Positions 39,701 through 48,849 of a stretch of DNA of 64,000 nt are shown here, piece after piece (position 1 is the first letter of the stretch; each line of letters opens with the position of its first letter). The notes beneath the pieces were generated by a model, which worked only from the letters and a program-made list of their open reading frames with translations, made no database searches and had not been told where the DNA came from. Source of the stretch: Homalodisca vitripennis (taxonomy: Eukaryota > Arthropoda > Insecta > Hemiptera > Cicadellidae); assembly GCF_021130785.1 (NCBI RefSeq), contig NC_060215.1, positions 72,740,001 through 72,804,000 on the forward strand, given 5' to 3'. A program made the position numbers and the translations under genes.

Positions 39701-40030
39701 GCATGTTAAAATTTTACTTGTAATTTTTATTAAAAGCCTTGTTGTAAGTTAAAAAACGAAATATAAATTATTAAAAAATGCAATTTCTTTTTATCTCATA
39801 ACAAATATACATGAGAATAACCTCTTACAGCAGTTAAGTTAAGTTCAGAGCTATATTTAATTTAGCAGTCTTTCAATAGCATGTAAATTAGCAAAGTTTA
39901 ACCTCAGAATTCCAATAAATTGACAGAACTACAATATACTTTTACATTTTTTTTCAATTCTAACTGCAGTGTGCTAGAAATTGCTCTTTAAATATGGTAT
40001 CTAAGAATAATAATATACTCTCTCTATTAT
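33725..40030. other. intronic stretch, mostly featureless
   Basis: AT-rich intron with a T17 run near 38897 and (TTTAA)n near 38775. A minus-strand coding-like patch at about 34440-34040 includes a CYKCYASKQCNRS peptide and a 101-codon ORF, but no family was recognised. No exons or element ends were found elsewhere. Confidence 0.4.
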
Positions 40031-40034
40031 GGTC

Positions 40035-40706
40035 TTAATCCCTTAACTGCCACAAACGATACCACTTTTGCGTTAAACTGCCATTCCTGTGTTAAACGTT
40101 CCAACAGCTGCTTCACTTCATGACACCTGACAGCTGTAAAATTATACATATTGGCCTCTAAGAGTTTATTTAAACTACTATAAATCTACAGTAGTGCTGT
40201 TTAATTGCTACTACACTCTAATGGTCAACTGAGGAACTATCACGAAATCACATTGTGAAATTTTACCTGGACGTTAGAAACAGAACATTATTGGTTTCTA
40301 GTTTTTTCTGTTGTGTTTTTGAGGTTGCTACTGCAAGTTTTTTATGTTTTCTGTTTCGATTGTAGTTCAGTCGGTAGGGCAGGAATTAGTTGTAATAATG
40401 ATAATGATGTTTTACCAATTTTAGATTTGTCCAGATGCATTGTCGTGATAGATATTCAGCAACATACTTTTCTGAGAATGATGGGGATCAGGATGGTATG
40501 CTCCATTTATTAACCCACTTGCTGATATGATAAATCAGCTGAATAAGATATGGCAGTTTGGTAAATGGAGATATCACTAAAGTTGATCATGGCGGGCGAG
40601 GAACATGATACATTTGTGCTGACTGTGGAGCATCTCTGCGTGCAGCAAATAAACTCGACAGTAGCCTGTAACACCACTGTTGAAAACTCTGCACTTACAG
40701 GGTTAA
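40035..40706 (+). mobile_element. piggyBac-like internal-deletion derivative, TTAA flanked
   Basis: TTAA occurs at 40035-40038 and 40703-40706. Just inside are TCCCTTAACTGCC on the left and, in reverse complement, CCCTGTAAGTGC on the right, which are similar imperfect TIRs. Inside, the plus strand has an acidic stretch (SENDGDQDG at about 40472-40498), as at piggyBac transposase N-termini, and near the right end CADCGASLRAANKLDSSL followed by HHC and KLC, resembling the cysteine-rich C-terminal finger. The element appears to keep both ends of a transposase gene with the DDE core deleted. The TIR match is short, so the family call is tentative. Confidence 0.45.
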
Positions 40707-40988
40707 CTCTGATATGTATATCAGTTCTGAAAACTTCTTTTTAAGTGTCACAATAGCATGCACCAAAAACATACTCGGATAATATTAAAAGTACAGCTTT
40801 GTTGTGTCCATGTCTCTTGTTGACAAAAGATGCCCTGTGAAATAAACTTATACAAAAACAGCAATTCAACTTTCCAATACAACTCAAAATAGCATTTCCA
40901 TGTAAATATTACTTCCTTAAAGTCTTCAGGCATTATTGTACAAAGTAATCTTAAGTGGCAGTGCTACATTGACAAAATTGCTTCTAGT

Positions 40989-41615
40989 ATGGCTAAAGGC
41001 TTGTTTCTGCCCAGATCCCTGAGTGGTAATGTGAGCCGCAATGTCCTTTTAATATATTATGCACATGTACAAAGTCATATAGCCTATGGTACAGTTCTAT
41101 GGGCAAATTATGCTAAAAAGATTTTTGTTGTACAAAAGAAGGCAATTAGAATAATTTTTGTGTACCAAACAGAACTCATTGTAAAGACCTTTTTATTGAG
41201 CTGGGAGTTCTCACCATACCTTCGTGGTATAGTTATCACGTCCTGTCTTATATTAAGGAAATCATACCTAGCTTAACTATAAATACTGATGTACGTAGCC
41301 ATTTCACCAGGCAAAATAAGGATTTAACTCTACAACATTGTAAATATAGCCTTACTAAATACTCCTTTGTACACCAAGGAATGAAGTTTTACAATGCTCT
41401 CTACCAATGGACAATGAGGGAGGAGCCACTTAAAACATTTAAGATGAAACTCAAGGACCTGTTTATTAGAGAATTTTTATATAATATTAATTTGTTTTTG
41501 TGTATTAAAGTGTTTTTAGTTGTTTTGTAGGGTTACAGCTGTGATAACCAATAATTACTGTGACATGGTATGCATCCTTATGTTTTGGCAATAAAGATTC
41601 TTTATTCTTGAATTA
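40989..41615 (+). pseudogene. LINE 3' end: reverse transcriptase C-terminal region and tail
   Basis: The 95-codon ORF (40989-41276) contains IYYAHVQSHIAYGTVLWAN and VVQKKAIRIIF, the 'Y..l.QS.i.YG...WG' and 'lQKkaiR.i' motifs of LINE ORF2 C-termini. After a frameshift come a GMKFYNAL-like motif and a 3' part ending with polyadenylation signal AATAAA (41590) and TTCTTTATTCTTGAATT. It is 5'-truncated, as expected for target-primed integration. No target-site duplication was established. Confidence 0.75.
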
Positions 41616-41617
41616 GA

Positions 41618-41822
41618 GCAATGCTCTCTATGCAATTAAAAGATCAAAAGCGATAAGTACTCTGGATGCATGTAAAACCGGTTATGCTGCATTTATCCAT
41701 TTCTGAGATGTTTAACTGGAAAGAATTTGCATTTTAATGTATAGAAGGAATTGTTTGTCTGTGTACTTAACTTTACGCTATGTCAAATCTTAATGATTGT
41801 GATAAATAAAGAATCTCTCTCA
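41618..41822 (+). pseudogene. second LINE tail
   Basis: From about 41620 the plus strand reads NALYAIKRSKAISTLDACKT followed by GYAAFIHF, another reverse transcriptase C-terminal segment. The sequence then passes quickly to a 3'-end-like string with AATAAAGAATCTCTCTC (41805-41821). The short distance implies an internal deletion. It follows directly on the first tail in the same orientation. Confidence 0.5.
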
Positions 41823-41836
41823 TTGTTGTATATTTC

Positions 41837-41940
41837 ACTGCTGAAGATGTAGCTTTAGTGATGAGCTCATTAAAAAAGTACTTTAATGGAATGGATGATC
41901 TACCTGCTTCTGTTGTAAAAGGTGTCAACTTGTTGTAAAA
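41837..41940 (+). pseudogene. LINE linker/reverse transcriptase start fragment
   Basis: The plus strand reads TAEDVALVMSSLKKYFNGMD followed by DLPASVVKG, the 'ev...i.sLk...s.G.Ddip..lvK' motif at the start of LINE reverse transcriptases. It stops soon after. It is the third LINE piece in tandem here, all on the plus strand. Confidence 0.55.
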
Positions 41941-41944
41941 TTAT

Positions 41945-42690
41945 TACTAAATTAAACTAAGGAATATATGCTCTGCCCAAATTATCTTTCTTGTGTAACA
42001 TTAATACTCTGAGAACAATATATTTTTTATATTTACACCCACACATAATATATGTTGTGTATTTATGGCTCAACAAGAAAATATAGTTTTTATTACATCC
42101 TCAAAATGCAGAAAAAAACTGTTCAGATTATGATAAGTTTGAAAACATGTGATTATGAGTGATCATATTAACAATTACAAATTTTAACCGTTTATGGCAT
42201 TTATAATAAAGAGCACCATTGTGATTATTAAATATAAAAACCCAATTGAAACCCCAGAAATAATTATCTACTTTTACAATACTCGGAATAGAGAAGAAAC
42301 TATCCCACAACACAGACTGATTCTTACACAAAAAAACCTGTATATATGGGTTAAAAGTTGTTATTATTTATTCTACTATTTATCAAAAAAGCAAATCAAC
42401 GACAATATTGAGAAAAAGCAAAAAGAATATTTAATCTATATTTATATTCTCTGGCTGAACTATTGAATACAACTTTAGTTAATTATTAACTAACTATTAA
42501 AGTTATAAAATAGATTGATAAAGTATCTATCATATATTCTAAAAATTAATAGTAAACAGTAATAATATTAAAAGAATTCCAATTTAATGTGATGTAAAGT
42601 AATTTGTAAAGTGAATATAAATTAAATAATTGTGAAACATACCTATTTGTAGGGACATTAAGATGGTCTGTTAAAGAATCAGTGAACAAA
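41945..42690. other. intronic stretch, no feature recognised
   Basis: Very AT-rich. A 90-codon ORF at 42194-42466 overlaps a minus-strand ORF; neither resembles a known protein. Confidence 0.35.
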
Positions 42691-43800
42691 TTAAAACACA
42701 ATTATTTAATTCAGCCAACCATTGTTCAGGAAGGTCCAGGATTCGCTTGAAAGAAACTAACATAGGTGATAATCATTTCTGACCTTTACATCCTTGTTTT
42801 ATTTATATGTTTGTTGATCAGCTTTTGAAGGCTATCTCCTGCACAAAGAGTTCAATACAGAGACGATGACAGTTTTAATGTTTGTAGTGATAGTGGTTTG
42901 TTTGCCAGTTAAGACAGCATTAAACCATAAGAAAGCAACCACAATAAGCCTGGTGAATAGAAGGTTGCCAGATATCCTCAAGTATATTCTGTAGTTTATA
43001 GATGATATTAGGCTTATGCGGTTAAGTTGTGTTCAGCTTTTCAATGCCTTTATCTGCCAATTCAGAAGATTCATGTGTCTATAGACTGTATGGTAAGCAG
43101 GGAGGGCATGGTTGTGGGGAAGAGTAGAGACATACATTGAGTTGATTCCATACATTTGAAGATATAATATATGTACATTTACTTCATTTAGTTGTTATTG
43201 TTACTAGTTGATAGGGACATCAGCAGATTTACCTTGAAAACTATCTTCTAGGATCCACTGATTGAAAGAACACATAAAAGTACACATATTTTATACTGAG
43301 TTAGAAATTTTCAATTGCGCTGCTATCTTTATTTATTCACTTTGGGCTGCAGAGTCACTGTGGGAAGCAGAGTTGCCAATTCACTTTTTATAGGCACTGT
43401 TATCACTTTATAACTGTTGACACTGTATTGAGTACTATATTAAATATCCATGAAAACTGTTAGTCTGCTGAAGAGAGGACTTATCTCAGGTTTAGGTTTG
43501 GAAGATTTCTTGATTTTGTTACCTATTGGTATGATAGTGCCCATCTTCTTAACTGTAAGGGATTACAGTCTTTTGGTAATGATTTTACTATTGTGGATTT
43601 AAAACCGTTATTGAAGTCTGTGATGTTGTGGCTTCTAGCATGTTGGAGGACTGGTTTGTCTTTATAGCCTGCTTTGACATTTTGTCTGTGCCTATTCATC
43701 CTAGTTCTTAGGCTATTGGTTGTGAGGCCTATATACTGTGCAGGACAGTGCTGGCATTGAAGTTTGTAAATGAGATTTTCTGTATTCAAGTGTTATATCC
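42690..43800 (-). pseudogene. Penelope-like element relic with GIY-YIG endonuclease domain
   Basis: The minus-strand ORF 43789-43523 reads NLIYKLQCQHCPAQYIGLT then TNSLRTRMNRHRQNVKAG, and ends with HARSHNITDF...KDCNPLQLRRWA. This is the GIY-YIG-type endonuclease domain carried at the C-terminus of Penelope-like element proteins, including the YIGLT core, Arg after it and the 'L..R...H' pattern. Sequence between 43520 and about 42690 continues in protein-like pieces and probably includes the element's 3' region. The reverse transcriptase portion, expected at higher coordinates, was not recognised, so the copy is truncated. Confidence 0.7.
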
Positions 43801-44419
43801 TTGTATCTTAAATGCCTCCTTTTTTGTTAATATTGTGAAGGTATCAGTAGGTTGGTTTTAAATACCTCCTTCTTTTGCAAAATACCATTTAGTTGTTACT
43901 GTTATATACTGTCTAAAAATACAATAAATATTTTTTACTAGCAATAGTTCACTCGTAATACTATAATCTAAAAGTTTTACTGGCTTTACTTAGTAAACAA
44001 CATTAATAAATAATGAAGAATATAACAAGAAATAATTGGTTGTCAATGTTAATCCAACTATGAGTGATTCAAACTGGTAGAGCAATCACCATTGGTTGCA
44101 GATTGAAGCCTGATTGGAAGTTACTAGTGCTACTAGCCAAACATCATAAACACATGCCTTTACTTTTATGTCAAATACAAAGTTACATTGTGCATGAGTA
44201 GAGAACAAAGATATTCATGAAACAATAACACATAATATTCCAGTGTATCTATGCCATGCTCTAAAATAGTGCATTTTTAAGTACAACTTTAAGAACCTTT
44301 AATCATATTGTGTGTCCTTTCATTGGTTGAAAAACTTGCCTTCTTGTATATACACTTGCTCATTGTTTTATTTTTGTATTAGTGAACAATGGTTCTGTAA
44401 TTGAGTGCTGAAATACATT

Positions 44420-45490
44420 AAATTCAATTCAATTCAATTTATTCACGAAAAAACATCAAGTTACATGCATTGCTTACACAAAACTACAAAAACCTAAAAA
44501 GGTTTGCCTGTAGTCAATACAAACTAATTATTATTTATTTTGATGTGGTTGATCTTCATGAGCAGCTCTAATTAATTTTTGAATAACCAAATGTTGTTCA
44601 GTTTACAGTATTAACAGTTAATTCTTACAATAAGTATAAATAAATATATAATAAATTAATAACAAGAAACTATGTAACAAAAATAATAAACTTCAAATCA
44701 GCAACAATAAATTATGTACAAAAATAACACGACAACATTTTTAAAAGCCATAACAACACAAACTTCAAAGAATAGCAGGACAAACATAACAAACAAATTA
44801 AATATTTATAAAGCTTCACAAACGAGAACTGAGCAATTTTAACTGTAATTATAACATCTAACAATACTTCTAAATTTTTAACAATGTAACAAATCAAAAC
44901 AATACAATAATTTATATACAATAGTAACTTATTTCAAACAACAGTGCCAACAACAGTAACAATTTCAAGCTTCAAACATGTATATTTTTTAACATTAAAA
45001 ACTGCCCTATTTTAACCTTTACTTGTTTATATGTATTACAATTTTGAAGGTCCTCAGGCAACCTATTAAAAAGTGTTGGAATTAATCTCTGCCTGGTTCT
45101 TTTACCGTAGCCATTGTTAATCCTTGGCACTACATACAATCTTTTCCTCGAAAAATATTTGTGGATGTTAATAGTCTTATATTCAAGAGAAAAATAAAAA
45201 TCAACGTAATTAATGAAAAAGAATAATTTTTTGACTGGCAAAGTTTGTGTAATATGAAACACTGTGATCTCCTCTCGTATGCAATGTCTCATATGGTCAG
45301 GCAGTATAATTTTCAAAATCCTTCTCTGTAAGTCTTCTACTTGTAGTAACCTTGTGTCTACTGCACTTCCCCATGATCTAATCCCATATCTTATAATTGA
45401 TTCACATAAAGATGTATATATTAGGTGCAAAGTATTATATGGCAAATATTGTTTTAATGCTACCATATATTTACATCATACTTCACAGTC
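44420..45490 (-). pseudogene. LINE 3' end with (AATTC)n tail
   Basis: The minus-strand ORF 45466-44972 (164 codons) is the C-terminal part of a LINE reverse transcriptase: LIYTSLCESIIRYGIRSWGS, VEDLQRRILKIIL, then NGYGKRTRQRLIPTLFNRLP and ending QFLMLKNIHV. Downstream is about 550 bp of 3' UTR that terminates at 44420-44439 in AATTC repeats (plus-strand reading) instead of poly-A. Short tandem repeat tails are typical of CR1/L2-like and some RTE-like LINEs. This is the best-preserved LINE coding piece in the window. Confidence 0.8.
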
Positions 45491-46037
45491 CAGTCTGTAA
45501 TATTACTAGATCGTGTTACCAATTATATCATCCATACATAAATGAGAGCAAATGTTTTACGTGTATGGTATCACTAGTTAAATAGTTAATATTTATAAAT
45601 AAAGTTGTATTTTGGTTAATGTCTGTTGTAGTCAAGGTTGAAGAAGCATGAAGTATGAAAGTATCATTGATATGTACACTGGTCCCATGTTTCAGATTTT
45701 CAGATCTAATTCTGTATGGTGTTTATTGAGCTGTTTCAACTTCTGTTTTAAGATTGTTATATTATTCCTATTTGGCTCATTATCTTCGATAAAGGCACTA
45801 CAATTGCAGTTCAATTTCTTGTTCCAGCTTTATTGTTTTGAAGAATACATTTAAACCTCTTCATTCTGATACTGACAGAAGAACACAAATAAGAAGATCT
45901 GTTTTTAATCCAAGCTGGTTTGGGATATTATATCTAGTTAAATGATAATATATGTGTGAGTGTTTTATATATTGATCTGAATGTGTGATTTCAGTACACT
46001 TAGCACTCTATTTGATATATCGGGTTCTTATTTATAG

Positions 46038-46150
46038 ATGACTTGAGTGGAGAAATGATAGTTCCTCCTAGTAAGAAACTAGAAGATCTAATCCATCTAG
46101 CAGAGCTGTGTGTTGACTTACTGCAACAAAATGAGGAGCACTATGCTGAG
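46038..46150 (+). CDS. Cadps: CADPS/CAPS exon (d), 113 nt
   Basis: The exon completes the split Asp codon and encodes [20 protein letters not shown], then [17 protein letters not shown]. This is the conserved KKLEDxIxLAEL...LQQNEEHxAE block at the start of the CADPS MUN region. The acceptor is TTTATAG at 46037 (short pyrimidine tract) and the donor is GTAAGT at 46151. It ends in phase 0, so an inserted exon of any multiple of three bases keeps frame. In known CADPS proteins the next residues are AFAW(W/F)SDL; no such exon was found to the right within the window. An alternating purine-pyrimidine tract begins about 100 nt into the following intron. Confidence 0.94.
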
Positions 46151-46252
46151 GTAAGTGTGCAATTATCTGATATTAGATTACTAGTTACATAGTATTACTT
46201 AAATGTTAGTATATCCTGATTCTCACTCAACATTGGACAGTATAGTTGCATT

Positions 46253-46314
46253 ACACACACACACACATGCGCGTGCGCACGCGCGCGCGCGCACACACAC
46301 ACACACACACATAT
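46253..46314. repeat. alternating purine-pyrimidine tract, (CA)n-(CG)n-(CA)n
   Basis: About 60 bases alternate purine and pyrimidine without a break: CA repeats, then GCGCGTGCGCACGCGCGCGC, then CA repeats. This is a classic Z-DNA-prone composition. It starts 103 nt after the end of the fourth CADPS exon. ORFs across it (46203-46394, 46246-46443) are artefacts of the repeat. Confidence 0.95.
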
Positions 46315-46719
46315 TATACATGGTATGTGTACATAGTGTACAATCATTCCATAAGCATAAGCACATTAATTGTCTATATGCTGTATCCATATAGTTACCA
46401 TGGACATCTAATTAGTGTAATGAATATGGCTATAAGGAAATGAATGAGTTGATGTAATATTGTTGGATTACCTCAGGCTGTTATTGAAAGAAAATGCTAA
46501 TTGCTGTTATACACATATATACTGTTACTGCTGATAAGATGTGAATGTAATATAATAATCAATCCATAGTAATTTAATAATCTGTGCCTAAAATACAAGT
46601 TGTTAACAAGTTTTCATATGCAATACATGCTATTAGAATGACATGTACTCATTCATATCATAAACAACCAATATTAAAATTAATAAACAGTTTTCTCCAG
46701 AATAATATATACTCTAATT

Positions 46720-47604
46720 TGGCGGTTCCCAACCTTTTTCTCTCCTAACTTAACAAAACTTGAATTTTATGTCTCATTTCAATAGCTTTTTTACTTAACA
46801 GCTATCTACCTCAGTTTGTCGAAGCAAACATATATGGAGACTGCATGTTTTTCACACTAATAAATAAATAGTCTGGAGATTATTTATTTTGTTTTAATAA
46901 AATAAACAACTTATACAATCTCACTATGCACCTAAGTCTACAAGAGATTGGCTGCCAAGCTTTACTGTATATACAGCAATGATTCCAAACTACTTGATTG
47001 ACTATAACATTCACTTATAGTCTTTCCTTTTTCTGTACAAACATCACGACAATTGGCCCAATCAATTTCTTTTTCGTTAAAGTGATCCTGTATAACATTA
47101 AATATATCCTTACCAGTACATCTTTATGTGAGAGGACAGTACATTAAAATGTGTCCTTCTTCTTACAGTAGATCTGTAAGACATTACAGTCTACTAGGCC
47201 TTATAATATACAACCCTTGGACTTGTAAATTATCATGCTACATCAAAGTACTTGGAGTTGAGGCTGACCAATCTCCAGATTGAGTTTGAGTTCTTGCAAA
47301 TCTTTTTAAAAAGCCTGTTTTTATCTACTTATCCATTTAAGAGAAAATTAGTATGTATTTTTAAAAGAGTTGCCACATCACCAGCGATTATAAGAGTTAA
47401 TTTTAACAAAATAATCAGATATTATAAATTGACACATTCCTCAATCTTTTCAAAAGTAGGCTTATTAATTTTTATTTTTCTACTGATTTTTATCATTCCT
47501 TTCATAATTTTAATACCTAAGTTTTGTTGCATTCCACCTTTAATTGTGATATTTTTACATATTCGTAATACATCTGCCTTGTATTCCCAGGTTGGGTATC
47601 GCTG
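46720..47604 (-). mobile_element. hAT transposon remnant (Buster/ZBED-like), minus orientation
   Basis: The left end reads TGGCGGTTCCCAACCTTTTT and the right end, in reverse complement, CAGCGATACCCAACCTGGGA, close to the CAGNGGTTCCCAACC consensus of hAT termini. The flanking octamers CTCTAATT (46712-46719) and ATCTAATA (47605-47612) agree at six of eight positions, as an aged 8-bp hAT target duplication would. Inside, the minus strand around 47130-47000 reads IQDHFNEKEIDWANCRDVCT, matching the 'ffneneI.W.nCv.vCTDGA' motif of hAT/ZBED-type transposases, with the DGA lost. The 885-bp length implies a large internal deletion. Confidence 0.75.
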
Positions 47605-47614
47605 ATCTAATATA

Positions 47615-48615
47615 AGATAAAACATAATAATGGAGAATGTAAACATCATTGTTATCAAACAGATTTACATATTGTTTGAGTTATAGTACAAGTAATTATA
47701 CTAAAACTAACTTACAAAATGTACAGTAAATTTGGTATACTTGAACATTTATCGGTGTAAAACAGAGATTTTACATGCAAAGTACCAAACATTGAATATT
47801 GAATAGTGTAAAATTATTATTTTATATTTAGATAAAGTATTTTTACTACGCATATGTCAACCTACCCTACTACATATTTTTATGTAGTCTAATAGCTGGA
47901 GCTAGCTGAGAACAAGATTCACTTGACTGAGGTTGTGAAAGATACTATTGAGGGAGATAGTCATCACATTTGAATCTTTAAGTAATTTAGTAGGATTACA
48001 TTATCTAAGGAGTGTTATACTTAAGTAATATTTTCATCAAAAAACCTTTTGAATTATTGGCTAGAACTTAAATTTCTTGTGATTCAGGATCAGATCTTAA
48101 TTTTCTCAGTGCCAAATTCATGTGTTGCTTAAAAATGAAAATCTCATTGAGTGAAGTGCTTTGGCTTGACATGATTTTCAAATCCTTGACTGTGTGTTCT
48201 AGCGTAATGTCTATCAATAATATAACGGTATCATATAATGTTTGTCCAGAAAGTAAAGGTTGATTATCCTCCCTGTACTAGTCTGTAAGTCAAGGCTCAT
48301 ATCTGTGCTGCTAGGTTTTTATTACAAGCTTTTTAATGTTAACTAAATGTTTGGTGTAAAAAGCCTGTCAGACTTGAAAGTTGCAATAGTATTTAGTTTA
48401 TAGATAAATCTAGAGATTTCACAATTGAATGTTCTGTCAGGAAATGAATGTCATGAAAGAAAATCAAACAAACATGCATGTAAGAAAAGAGTTTGTTAAT
48501 GGGTGGCACAATAAAGAGTTGTTAGTGAACCAGACCAGAGATACCCAGACTAAATTATAGTTTACATCTCCTTTGTTGCTCTATGATTTTCTCAGTTTAA
48601 CATATTGAATCATTT
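47615..48615. other. intronic stretch, no feature recognised
   Basis: AT-rich intron between the hAT remnant and the SINE; no motif supported. Confidence 0.4.
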
Positions 48616-48619
48616 TAAA

Positions 48620-48845
48620 ATTTTGTTTAACAAAAAGGAAAGGCTGATCCCCTTTTAGCTTTTTCCTGCCCGTTCGAATGGGCCACTGGCCTGTGCGAGA
48701 ATCTTATGAAACAGAATAAGGGGAAAAGTCGGTAAAACGCAAGGTTGGCGTTACTGATAAAAAGTGCAATGGTTACAGACAGGATTTGAACCTGCACTAT
48801 CTCTAACTCAGACCCAAACTTAGACCATTTGGCCACCAGCTCTCA
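48620..48845 (-). mobile_element. tRNA-derived SINE
   Basis: The minus-strand head contains a pol III A box TGGCCAAATGG (48835-48825) and a B box GGTTCAAATCC (48792-48782), 32 bp apart as in a tRNA with a long variable region. The T-arm (CAGG...CCTG) can pair but the acceptor stem cannot, so this is not a functional tRNA. A body of about 140 bp follows, with unrelated sequence ending near 48625 in an A/T-rich tail. A 69-codon ORF covering it is a SINE artefact. The head resembles Ser/Leu-class tRNA by its long variable arm. Confidence 0.7.
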
Positions 48846-48849
48846 ATCC

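Noticed and set aside
44060..44125. tRNA-like string (minus strand, TTTGAATCACTC as a possible B box) near 44.07 kb.
   Set aside because: Only about eight of eleven B-box positions fit and no A box lies at the right distance.
46203..46443. ORFs rich in His-Thr and Arg-Ala.
   Set aside because: They are translations of the CA/CG alternating tract.
48627..48836. 69-codon minus-strand ORF.
   Set aside because: It lies wholly within the tRNA-derived SINE; pol III-type boxes explain the sequence better.
48775..48845. A functional tRNA gene on the minus strand.
   Set aside because: The A and B boxes and T-arm are present, but the acceptor stem does not pair and a SINE body follows.
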